Positions 8,128 to 15,607 of a DNA stretch of 54,102 bases are shown one piece after another. The notes beneath the pieces are model-generated. The model was given only the letters and a program-made list of their open reading frames with translations, did not search any database and was not told the DNA's origin. Within the stretch, counting starts at the first letter, position 1; each line of letters begins with the position of its first letter. The DNA comes from Paraburkholderia heleia NBRC 101817 (lineage in GTDB: Bacteria > Pseudomonadota > Gammaproteobacteria > Burkholderiales > Burkholderiaceae), in the NCBI RefSeq assembly GCF_000739775.1, contig NZ_BBJH01000056.1, positions 1 to 54,102 of the forward strand. The letters run 5' to 3'. The position numbers and the translations under genes are program-made.

Positions 8128-8769
8128 TTACGCGTTCGCCTCGATATACGCCTTGCGGTCGGCGTTGACGCGCTGGGCTGTCGGGCGTTCACCGATCAGC
8201 TTGATATACGACTTCCAGTCGATGCCCGCTTCAGCGAGAAAATCGCTGCCGTAGACCGCCTGCGTCGCGCGGCCCACGAGCGGCAGGCTCACGAACGCCG
8301 CCGCATCGGCCACGCCGAACTGCGCGCCCGCTACATAAGGCGCGAACTTCGCGATCCGCCTGAAGGCCGCCACGTAGCGGCGCAGCCGCTTTTCCATGGT
8401 CGCCTTGACCTCGTCGGTCGCCTTGCCGCCGAAGAACGCTTCGCCGTAAAGCTCGCGCGCGTTCAACTCCAGATGCGTTTCGATGAAGACGATGAGCTCG
8501 CGCTCCTTCGCTGCCTGCCACGGATCCGCCGCGAAAATGCGCTTCTCCGGAAAGCGCGCCGCCAGATACTCGACGATCACTTCCGATTCGCACAATGCGC
8601 CCTGCTCCGTTTCGATGAACGGCACCTTGCCGCCCGGCGACTGCGCGAGCACCGCCTCTTCGAGCGGCAGCCTGTTCGGCACCTCCTCGAACGCGATGCC
8701 GTGCTCGAGCAGCAGAAGCTTGACCTTGTTGTAGTAATTCGAAAGCGCGAAACCGTGCAGCTTGATCAT
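8128..8769 (-). CDS. Glutathione S-transferase
   Basis: 213 residues. The N-terminal thioredoxin-like domain (about 1-80) has the KVPFIET segment with cis-proline and the ESEVIVEYL glutathione-binding Glu-Ser. The active-site hydroxyl is probably Ser10 (FALSNYYNKV). The C-terminal helical domain ends with the WKSYIKLIGERP segment typical of bacterial GSTs. The predicted role is conjugation or reduction with glutathione; the substrate is unknown. The start at 8769 has AAGGAGG about 7 bases upstream. It stands alone between convergent and divergent neighbours. Confidence 0.9.
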   Translation of the reverse strand: MIKLHGFALSNYYNKVKLLLLEHGIAFEEVPNRLPLEEAVLAQSPGGKVPFIETEQGALCESEVIVEYLAARFPEKRIFAADPWQAAKERELIVFIETHLELNARELYGEAFFGGKATDEVKATMEKRLRRYVAAFRRIAKFAPYVAGAQFGVADAAAFVSLPLVGRATQAVYGSDFLAEAGIDWKSYIKLIGERPTAQRVNADRKAYIEANA

Positions 8770-8877
8770 CCTCGTTGCCTCCTTGAGAGCGGCAGCTCCC
8801 TTATCGGAACCGCCGAACCATTTTCATGAAATTGTACGACCGTGCTATTCTAGGCCAATCATGGAACCAAGCTTCCA

Positions 8878-9270
8878 ATGAGTTCACATCATTTCAATAT
8901 TGAGACAATCGGCGTGGTCGGCGTGAGTGCAATGGACCGCGGTATCGCCCGGATGGCGGCGCAGGCTGGCCTCGCGGCGCACCTCTTCGACACGAATCCG
9001 CACGCGCTCGCCGCCGCGCGCGACTATCTCGCCGACACCTTCCCGAAACTCGCGGCAAAAGGCAAGCTCGGCGAGCCTGCCGCCATCGCCGCGCTCGAAC
9101 GCGTGAGCGGCGCGCGCACGATCCTCACGATCGTGCGCAATATCCGCACTGTGCCCGGCGACGCGCGCTATCGCCCGTCGTCGTGGCTCGCGCGCCGTGT
9201 GCAGCCCGGCCTTTCACCGACGCAAACAGACACCGCAGACATCAACGCATCGAACGAGGCACCGCAATGA
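8878..9270 (+). pseudogene. Remnant of a 3-hydroxyacyl-CoA dehydrogenase (middle deleted)
   Basis: A 130-codon open frame whose first 75 or so residues match the N-terminus of Burkholderia 3-hydroxyacyl-CoA dehydrogenases (HFNIETIGVVG, then ARMAAQAGLAAHLFDTNPHA and YLADTFPKLAAKGKL). About 25 residues later it matches the extreme C-terminal domain (GDARYRPSSWLARRVQPGLS). Intact relatives are several hundred residues long, so the catalytic His-Glu region and the helical dimer domain are gone. The Rossmann motif is also damaged: the usual GxGxMGxGIA reads GVSAMDRGIA. Its stop overlaps the enoyl-CoA hydratase start (ATGA), so it may still be translated and may couple that gene. The function is presumably lost. 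Confidence 0.7.
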
Positions 9271-10055
9271 GCGCCGAACTCCGCAGCACCCGCCCGCAAG
9301 GCCACGAATCGACACTCGTCCTCACGCTGTCGAACCCCGGCGCACGCAACGCGCTGCATCCCGACATGTACGCCGCCGCCATCGAAGCCTTCGACGCCGC
9401 CGAGCGCGACCCTTCGTTGCGCGCGATCGTCCTCACGGGCGCCGACCATTTCTTCTGCGCAGGCGGCAACCTCAACCGCCTGCTCGAAAACCGCGCGAAG
9501 GACCCATCGGTACAGGCCGCCAGCATCGATATGCTCGCCGCCTGGGTCACCGCGATGCGCCAGTCGAGCAAGCCGATCATCGCCGCCGTGGAAGGCGCGG
9601 CCGCCGGCGCGGGCTTCTCGCTCGCGCTCGCCGCCGACCTGCTCGTCGCCGCCGACGATGCGAAGTTCGTCATGGCCTATTCGCGCGTGGGTCTGACGCC
9701 CGACGGCGGCGGCTCGTGGTTCCTCGCGCGCGCGCTGCCGCGCTCGCTCGCGTTCGAGTTGATGGTGGAAGGCAAGCCGATCGGCGCGGCGCGGCTCGCG
9801 GAACTGGGCGTCGTGAACCGGCTCGCGAAGCCGCAGACGGCACTCGATACGGCGCTTGCCTGGGTCGACGAACTCGCGAAGATCTCGCCGAATTCGGTCG
9901 CACGCATCAAGGGTTTGACGAACGTCGCGGACACCCAACCGCTCGAAGCCCAGCTCACTGCGGAACGCGACAGTTTCGTCGCGTCGCTGCATCACCGCGA
10001 CGGCCTCGAAGGCATTACCGCGTTCCTCGAAAAACGCGCCCCTGTCTACAAGTAA
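9267..10055 (+). CDS. Enoyl-CoA hydratase/isomerase (crotonase) family protein
   Basis: 262 residues. Crotonase features: oxyanion-hole segments HFFCAGGNLN (about 64-73) and EGAAAGAGFSLALAAD (about 110-125). By eye, the position of the first hydratase glutamate (Glu144 of rat ECH) is a tyrosine, whereas an Asp appears in LTPDGGGSW, the pattern of PaaG-like isomerases; a Glu is kept in LAFELMVEGKP. Isomerase or hydratase activity on a CoA thioester is therefore both possible. The ATG at 9267 overlaps the stop of the broken dehydrogenase frame. Followed by the phosphotransferase and acyl-CoA dehydrogenase genes on the same strand, probably one operon. Confidence 0.87.
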   Translation: MSAELRSTRPQGHESTLVLTLSNPGARNALHPDMYAAAIEAFDAAERDPSLRAIVLTGADHFFCAGGNLNRLLENRAKDPSVQAASIDMLAAWVTAMRQSSKPIIAAVEGAAAGAGFSLALAADLLVAADDAKFVMAYSRVGLTPDGGGSWFLARALPRSLAFELMVEGKPIGAARLAELGVVNRLAKPQTALDTALAWVDELAKISPNSVARIKGLTNVADTQPLEAQLTAERDSFVASLHHRDGLEGITAFLEKRAPVYK

Positions 10056-10106
10056 CGCGGCTGAGACGCGGCGGCCCGCAGGAGAATCAGGAGAAGGGAG
10101 ACGAAT

Positions 10107-11225
10107 ATGGCGCAAGCCACCCCGGATGGAGACACTAAAAACCGCGCGCAAACGCGCCCCGACTACTCGGCGTTCGAAGGCACGCGTCCGGTTGCCGAGC
10201 GCCAGCGCTTCGACACCGAGGCGCTGAGTGCCTGGCTCACCGTTCACGTGAAAGGCTTCAAAGGTCCCCTCACGCTCGAGCAGTTCGCCGGCGGCCAGTC
10301 GAACCCGACGTTCAAGCTCGTCACGCCCGGCCGCGCCTATGTGATGCGTGCGAAGCCGGGGCCCAAGGCGAAGCTGCTGCCGTCCGCGCACGCGATCGAG
10401 CGCGAATACCGCGTGATGGACGCGCTCGCCGCAACCGACGTCCCGGTCGCGAAAATGCTCGCGCTCTGCGACGACGAAGCGGTGATCGGCCGCGCGTTCT
10501 ACGTGATGGAGTTCGTCGAGGGGCGTGTGCTCTGGGACCAGTCGCTGCCCGGCATGACGCGCGAGCAACGCGGCGCGACATACGACGAGATGAACCGTGT
10601 GATCGCCGCGCTCCACAACGTGAAGCCCGACGCCGTGGGCCTCGCCGGCTACGGCAAGCCAGGCAATTATTTCGCACGCCAGATCGATCGCTGGAGCCGC
10701 CAGTATCAGGCTTCGGAAACGGAGCGCATCGACGCCATGCATCGCCTGATCGAATGGCTGCCGCAACACATGCCCGACGATGCGGGCTCGCGCGTATCGG
10801 TCGTGCATGGCGACTACCGCCTCGACAACCTGATTTTTCACCCGAGCGAGCCGCGCGTGCTGGCCGTGCTCGACTGGGAGCTCTCCACGCTCGGCGACCC
10901 GCTCGCCGACTTCTCGTATCACTGCATGGCCTGGCACGTCGATCCCGCGCAGTTTCGCGGCATTGCCGGGCTCGACTGGCAGACGCTCGGCATTCCCGAC
11001 GAGGCGCAGTACATCGCGCGCTATTGCGAGCGCACCGGCCTCGAGATTCGCGGCGACTGGAACTTCTATCTCGCGTACAACATGTTCCGGATCGCTGCGA
11101 TCCTGCAGGGCATCATGAAACGCGTGGTGGACGGTACAGCCGCGAGCGCGCAGGCCACCGACGCAGGCCGCCGCGCGAAGCCCATGGCGGAGCTCGCCTG
11201 GCGCTACGCGCAGAAGGTGCGCTGA
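10107..11225 (+). CDS. APH-type phosphotransferase, ACAD10/LvaA-like
   Basis: 372 residues, aminoglycoside-phosphotransferase/choline-kinase fold. Visible elements: nucleotide-loop GGQSNPTFK (62-70), Arg81 in YVMRAKP, Glu98/Glu100 in the C-helix, catalytic HGDYRLDN (234-241) and metal-binding DWE (256-258). This branch equals the N-terminal kinase domain of human ACAD10/ACAD11 and bacterial LvaA, which phosphorylate the hydroxyl of 4-hydroxyacyl-CoA. A purine-rich AGGAGAAGGGAGACG precedes the ATG. The neighbouring gene encodes the matching ACAD11-type dehydrogenase, 58 bases downstream, which supports a role in hydroxyacid breakdown rather than drug resistance. Confidence 0.85.
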   Translation: MAQATPDGDTKNRAQTRPDYSAFEGTRPVAERQRFDTEALSAWLTVHVKGFKGPLTLEQFAGGQSNPTFKLVTPGRAYVMRAKPGPKAKLLPSAHAIEREYRVMDALAATDVPVAKMLALCDDEAVIGRAFYVMEFVEGRVLWDQSLPGMTREQRGATYDEMNRVIAALHNVKPDAVGLAGYGKPGNYFARQIDRWSRQYQASETERIDAMHRLIEWLPQHMPDDAGSRVSVVHGDYRLDNLIFHPSEPRVLAVLDWELSTLGDPLADFSYHCMAWHVDPAQFRGIAGLDWQTLGIPDEAQYIARYCERTGLEIRGDWNFYLAYNMFRIAAILQGIMKRVVDGTAASAQATDAGRRAKPMAELAWRYAQKVR

Positions 11226-11283
11226 AACGCGTTTGGGAACGACTTACTTTTCACTGTCACTGCATCGCATTGCGAGGTCACCG

Positions 11284-12543
11284 ATGAATTTCGATTACTC
11301 CCCGAAAGTACAGGCGCTGCGCGAGAAGCTGCTCGCATTCTTCGACGAACACATTTACCCGAACGAAGCTGTCTTTCACGAGGAAGTCGAGCGCAATCGT
11401 GCGAATGGCAACGCGTGGGTCCCCACGGAGATCGTCGAGCAGTTGAAGGAGAAGGCGCGCGCGGCCGGGCTGTGGAACCTGTTCCTGCCCGCCTCCGAAC
11501 GCGGCGCGGGCCTCACGAATCTCGAATACGCGCCGCTGTGCGAAATCATGGGCCGCGTGCACTGGGCGCCTGAAGTGTTCAACTGCAGCGCGCCCGACAC
11601 CGGCAACATGGAAACCATCGAGCGCTACGGCAGCGAGGCGCACAAGCAGCAATGGCTCGCGCCGCTGCTGGCAGGCCAGATCCGCTCCGCCTTCCTGATG
11701 ACCGAGCCCGATGTGGCCTCGTCGGACGCGACGAACATCCAGACGCGCATCGAGCGCGACGGCGACGACTACGTGATCAACGGCACGAAATGGTGGTCGT
11801 CGGGCGCGGGCGACCCGCGCTGCGCGATCTACATCCTGATGGGCAAGACCGACCCCGATGCGCCGCGCCATGCTCAGCAGTCGATGATCCTCGTGCCCCC
11901 GGATACGGCCGGCATCACCGTGCGCCGCCCGCTCACCGTGTTCGGCTACGACGACGCGCCGCACGGCCATATGGAGATCACGCTCGAAAATGTGCGCGTG
12001 CCCGCTTCGAACATTTTGCTTGGCGAAGGCCGCGGGTTCGAGCTCGCGCAAGGGCGGCTCGGGCCGGGGCGCATCCATCACTGCATGCGTCTGATTGGCC
12101 TCGCGGAACGCGCGCTCGAATGCATGGCGAAGCGCGCCCTCTCGCGGGTGGCGTTCGGCAAGGCGCTCGCCCAGCAAACCGTCACGCAGGAGCGCATTGC
12201 CGAAGCGCGCTGCATGATCGAACAGGCCCGCCTGCTCACGCTCAAGACCGCGTACATGATGGACACGGTCGGCAACAAGGGCGCGCGCGGCGAAATCGCC
12301 ATGATCAAGGTGGTGGCGCCGAACATGGCCTGCCAGGTGATCGACTGGGCCATGCAGGTGCACGGCGCGGCGGGCGTGAGCGGCGACTTCCCGCTGGCGT
12401 ACTCGTACGCTTCGGCACGCACGCTGCGCTTCGCGGACGGCCCCGACGAGGTGCACCGCAACGCCATCGCCAAGCTCGAACTCGCGCGTTATCTGGACGC
12501 GGACGCGGCCTCGCGCGTGGAGATGCCGGTCACGCGCTCGTAG
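11284..12543 (+). CDS. Acyl-CoA dehydrogenase, ACAD10/11-type
   Basis: 419 residues, FAD-dependent acyl-CoA dehydrogenase fold with N-terminal helical, middle beta (MTEPDVASSDATN, NGTKWWSSGAGD) and C-terminal helical domains. Near the C-terminus FADGPDEVH (from residue 383) is the signature of ACAD10/ACAD11-type enzymes, with Asp385 where medium-chain enzymes have the catalytic Glu. In that family the enzyme can convert a 4-phosphorylated acyl-CoA to an enoyl-CoA. GAGGT lies about 6 bases before ATG 11284. Together with the upstream kinase it forms a likely two-step module. The alternative is an ordinary alpha,beta-dehydrogenase in fatty acid oxidation. Confidence 0.88.
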   Translation: MNFDYSPKVQALREKLLAFFDEHIYPNEAVFHEEVERNRANGNAWVPTEIVEQLKEKARAAGLWNLFLPASERGAGLTNLEYAPLCEIMGRVHWAPEVFNCSAPDTGNMETIERYGSEAHKQQWLAPLLAGQIRSAFLMTEPDVASSDATNIQTRIERDGDDYVINGTKWWSSGAGDPRCAIYILMGKTDPDAPRHAQQSMILVPPDTAGITVRRPLTVFGYDDAPHGHMEITLENVRVPASNILLGEGRGFELAQGRLGPGRIHHCMRLIGLAERALECMAKRALSRVAFGKALAQQTVTQERIAEARCMIEQARLLTLKTAYMMDTVGNKGARGEIAMIKVVAPNMACQVIDWAMQVHGAAGVSGDFPLAYSYASARTLRFADGPDEVHRNAIAKLELARYLDADAASRVEMPVTRS

Positions 12544-12689
12544 GTCCGCGTAAGTCCACAAGCGGAGCAGGGGCGCTCTTGCGCCCTCTGCGAGCGGCGC
12601 CGATCTATGCTAATTTGCGCCAGATCGGGCGTCGCGGAAGATTATCCAGACTTTCGCGGCGCTTTCTTTCAGGGTGCCAAGGAGCCACG

Positions 12690-13391
12690 ATGATCGACGT
12701 CTACAGCTGGGCCACGCCGAACGGTCACAAAGTCCATATCATGCTCGAGGAAACCGGCCTCGAATACCGGGTGCATCCGGTCGATATCGGTGCGGGCGAC
12801 CAGTTCAAGCCCGAATTCCTCGCCATCAGCCCGAACAACAAGATTCCCGCCATTACCGATTCCGAAGGCCCGCGCCGCGCCGACGGCCGGCCGTTCTCGC
12901 TGTTCGAATCGGGCGCGATCCTGATCTATCTCGCCGCGAAAACCGGCCGCTTCATGCCTGAGGACCTCGCGGCGCGCTACGACGTGCTGCAATGGGTGAT
13001 GTTCCAGATGGGCGGCCTCGGCCCCATGCTCGGCCAGGCGCACCACTTCCGCATCTACGCGCCCGAGAAGATCGAGTATGCGGTCAACCGCTACACGAAC
13101 GAAGCGAAACGGCTCTACAACGTGATGGAAACGCAGTTGGACAAGACCGAGTATCTGGCCGGCGACGAGTACACCATCGCGGATATCGCGGCCTTCCCGT
13201 GGACGCGCTCCTGGCAAAACCAGGGCATCGATCTCGATTCGCTGCCCAATGTGAAACGCTGGCACGAAACGATCGCCGCACGGCCGGCGGTCAAGCGCGG
13301 CGTGGAGGTACTCGCCAATGTGCGCAAGCCGCTCATGGACGACAAGGCGAAAGAGATGTTGTTCGGCGCGACGCAGTACGCGAGGCACTAA
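12690..13391 (+). CDS. YfcG/YghU-type glutathione disulfide-bond oxidoreductase
   Basis: 233 residues, GST fold of the Ure2p-like nu class. The N-terminal WATPNGHKVHIMLEE carries the Thr-Pro-Asn-Gly active-site motif of E. coli YfcG; NNKIPAI has the cis-proline and SLFESGAILIYLA the Glu-Ser glutathione contact. Members reduce disulfides with glutathione rather than conjugating it. AAGGAG lies 5 bases before ATG 12690. The 146-base gap upstream holds no recognised element; a terminator follows, so it may be its own transcript. Confidence 0.9.
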   Translation: MIDVYSWATPNGHKVHIMLEETGLEYRVHPVDIGAGDQFKPEFLAISPNNKIPAITDSEGPRRADGRPFSLFESGAILIYLAAKTGRFMPEDLAARYDVLQWVMFQMGGLGPMLGQAHHFRIYAPEKIEYAVNRYTNEAKRLYNVMETQLDKTEYLAGDEYTIADIAAFPWTRSWQNQGIDLDSLPNVKRWHETIAARPAVKRGVEVLANVRKPLMDDKAKEMLFGATQYARH

Positions 13392-13419
13392 CCCGCCGCG
13401 CTGAAGCCCGCGCGAAACC

Positions 13420-13455
13420 AAAGGGGCGCCCGCCTTGCAGCGGGGCGCCCCTTTT
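13420..13455 (+). terminator. Terminator between convergent YfcG-like and MaoC genes
   Basis: A perfect 12-bp stem (13420-13431 with 13443-13454), rich in G and C with A/T at its base, and an 11-base loop, ends in four T residues on the plus strand and has three A residues at the other foot. It probably serves the rightward gene and partly the leftward MaoC operon. Confidence 0.75.
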
Positions 13456-13474
13456 CGCTGATCACTCAACAACT

Positions 13475-13945
13475 TTAGAAATAATGCCGGGTGATGAACT
13501 CGGCCACGCACGCGGGCCGCTCGCCGCCCTCACGCTCGATGCTCACATCCCACACGACCTGCACGCCGCCGCCTTCCACGTCGCTCACTTCTTTCACGGC
13601 GATACGCGCGCGCACCTTCGCGCCCACGGGTACGGGCTGCGTGAAGCGCACGCGGTTGAGCCCGTAGTTCACGCCCATGCGCTGACGCATGTGCAGCGTT
13701 GTCCCGAGCAGCACGGGAATCAGCGAAAGCGTAAGAAAGCCGTGCGCAATCGGGCCGCCGAACGGCGACTCGCGGCGCGCACGTTCGGTATCGATGTGGA
13801 TCCACTGGTGGTCGCCCGTGGCATCGGCAAAACCGTGCACGTCCGCCTCGCTCACCTCGCGCCAGCCGCTCACGAGCGGCCCCGCGCCGATCAGCGCACG
13901 CAACGCCGCCGCGTCGGCAATCTGCATGACGTCGCCTTCACTCAC
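13475..13945 (-). CDS. MaoC-family (R)-hydratase, subunit or paralogue 2
   Basis: 156 residues, single hot-dog domain. The hydratase signature is present: DATGDHQWIHID (Asp and His of the catalytic pair), then FGGPIAHGFLTLSL. It adds water to a trans-2-enoyl-CoA in related enzymes. I chose GTG 13945 because AGGGAG lies 8 bases upstream and because it overlaps the preceding stop as GTGA; ATG 13927 is the shorter alternative. It is the last gene of an apparent four-gene leftward operon with two acyl-CoA dehydrogenases and another MaoC protein. Confidence 0.85.
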   Translation of the reverse strand: MSEGDVMQIADAAALRALIGAGPLVSGWREVSEADVHGFADATGDHQWIHIDTERARRESPFGGPIAHGFLTLSLIPVLLGTTLHMRQRMGVNYGLNRVRFTQPVPVGAKVRARIAVKEVSDVEGGGVQVVWDVSIEREGGERPACVAEFITRHYF

Positions 13946-14400
13946 GATGCGCTCCCTGGATGGCGAAGGCCGAAGAGCGCCTTCGAACGCACGACCACGA
14001 TCAGTTCGCCGTGCTGGTTGTGTCCTTCCCACTGCGTTTCGACGATGCCGCGATCTGGCCTGCTCGCAGAGACGCGCTTGCTCAGGACGACGTTTGTCAT
14101 CGTCAGCGTATCGCCCACGCGCGTGGGCTTGAGCCAGCGGATTTCGTCGACGCCGGGCGAGCCCATCGAGGTCGAGTCCTCGAGAAAGTTGCGCACCAGC
14201 ATGCCCATCATGACCGAGCAGGTATGCCAGCCGCTCGCGACGAGCCCGCCGAACATCGACGCCTCGCCGCCCGCCTCGCTCATGTGAAACGGCTGCGGAT
14301 CGAACTGCTCTGCAAAATGCACCACTTCGTCGCGCTTGAACGTGTGGGAACCGATCACATAGCGCTTGCCCACTTCGAGGTCTTCGTAACTCACGCCCAT
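13942..14400 (-). CDS. MaoC-family hydratase-like protein, subunit or paralogue 1
   Basis: 152 residues, hot-dog fold. FAEQFDPQPFHM gives the Asp and His positions of the hydratase pair (spacing as in MaoC), and FGGLVASGWHTCSVMM the following helix. The predicted substrate is an enoyl-CoA. It overlaps the next MaoC gene by GTGA, implying translational coupling, so the two products may form a heteromer as described for some actinobacterial steroid-degradation hydratases. GGAG precedes the start. The upstream 68 bases contain a TTACCTTG-type direct repeat of no obvious meaning. Confidence 0.85.
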   Translation of the reverse strand: MGVSYEDLEVGKRYVIGSHTFKRDEVVHFAEQFDPQPFHMSEAGGEASMFGGLVASGWHTCSVMMGMLVRNFLEDSTSMGSPGVDEIRWLKPTRVGDTLTMTNVVLSKRVSASRPDRGIVETQWEGHNQHGELIVVVRSKALFGLRHPGSAS

Positions 14401-14468
14401 CCGTATTCTCCGCCGCTGTTGCCCTGCTGTTACCTTGCTGTTACCTTGTTATTGCCTGCTGCCGCCAG

Positions 14469-15596
14469 TTACGCGGCCTGCGCGAAACCGGGCAGCGAAG
14501 CGAAGCGTTCGAGGTGATGATCGACATCGCCGAGCGTCGTTTCGATGATCGCAAGACGCTTGAACAGATGCGCGGCCGCCACTTCGTTGGTGACGCCCAT
14601 GCCGCCGTGCAACTGCACGGCCTGCTGGCCGATGAAACGCGCCGCCTGTCCCACGCGCACCTTCGCTGCCGAGATCGCGCGGCGCCGCGCTTCGGCCGAC
14701 TCGCTACTGTAACGCGCGGCGGCGAGGTAAGTGAGCGAGCGGGCCTGCTCGGCGTGGATCAGCATCTCTGCCATGCGGTGCTGCAGCGCCTGAAAGCGCG
14801 CGATCGGCACGCCGAACTGTTGACGCGTCTTCGCGTATTCGACCGTGGCGTGGTTCAGCGCGTCCATGGCGCCCACGGCTTCCGCGCACAGCAGGAACGT
14901 CGCGTAGTCGGCAATCTTCTCCCACGTTGCCGCGCCGGCGTGCGCGTCGCCAAGACGGCGCGCGTGCGCTTCCTTGAAGGTCAGCGTCGCAGCGCGCTGG
15001 CCATCGATCGTGCGGTAATCGCTCACTTCGACACCCTTCGCATCGCGCGCGACGACGAAGAGCGCGACCTCGCCCCCGAAGCGCGCCGGCACGATCCAGT
15101 AGCCGGCCTGGGCGCCATGCTGCACGACCGATTTCGTGCCGGTGAGCGCAAAGCCGTCGCCCGTTTCCTTCGCCTGCGTTTCCAGCGAAAACAGATCGTA
15201 GCGCGATTGCGGCTCGTGGAACGCGGCAGCGAGCTTGATCTCGCCCGAGGCCACGCGTTCGAGCAGCGCCGCGTTTTCCGGTTCGGCCGCACCGCCCGCG
15301 AGCTTGAGCGCCTCGACGCCTACCGCGGTCGACCAATACGGCTCGACCACCAGCGCGCGTCCCAGCTCCTGCATGACGACGAGCATGTCGAATGGCGCGC
15401 CGTCGAAGCCGCCTTGCTCCGACGGCACCGGCAGCGCGGTCAGTCCCAGCTCGACGAAAGCGTTCCAGTGCTGATCCGAAACGCCAGCGGGCGTCTTCAC
15501 GATCGCCTGGCGCGCTTCGAAGCCGTAGTTCCTGTCGAGATAACGACGCAGCGCGTCGGCGAGTTGCTGTTGCTCTTCGGTGAAATTGAAGTTCAT
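14469..15596 (-). CDS. Acyl-CoA dehydrogenase, probable non-catalytic partner subunit
   Basis: 375 residues, acyl-CoA dehydrogenase fold (NFTEEQQQLADALRRYL start, FAL-TGTKSVVQHG middle domain, FGVPIARFQALQHRMAEM and QLHGGMGVTNEVAAAHLFKR C-terminal helices). By eye neither usual catalytic glutamate is present: the helix-G position reads YATFLL (Ala232 where Glu is expected), and the C-terminal YEG position reads TTLGD. It lies immediately after a second acyl-CoA dehydrogenase that keeps the helix-G Glu, so it may be the inactive half of a heterotetramer. GAGGAG precedes ATG 15596, which overlaps the neighbour's end region by about 11 bases from its stop. Confidence 0.85.
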   Translation of the reverse strand: MNFNFTEEQQQLADALRRYLDRNYGFEARQAIVKTPAGVSDQHWNAFVELGLTALPVPSEQGGFDGAPFDMLVVMQELGRALVVEPYWSTAVGVEALKLAGGAAEPENAALLERVASGEIKLAAAFHEPQSRYDLFSLETQAKETGDGFALTGTKSVVQHGAQAGYWIVPARFGGEVALFVVARDAKGVEVSDYRTIDGQRAATLTFKEAHARRLGDAHAGAATWEKIADYATFLLCAEAVGAMDALNHATVEYAKTRQQFGVPIARFQALQHRMAEMLIHAEQARSLTYLAAARYSSESAEARRRAISAAKVRVGQAARFIGQQAVQLHGGMGVTNEVAAAHLFKRLAIIETTLGDVDHHLERFASLPGFAQAA

Positions 15597-15607
15597 TGCG
15601 CCGCTCC

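Noticed and set aside
10107..11225. Aminoglycoside resistance gene
   Set aside because: The fold is shared, but the operon with acyl-CoA enzymes and the ACAD10-like sequence point to acyl-CoA metabolism.
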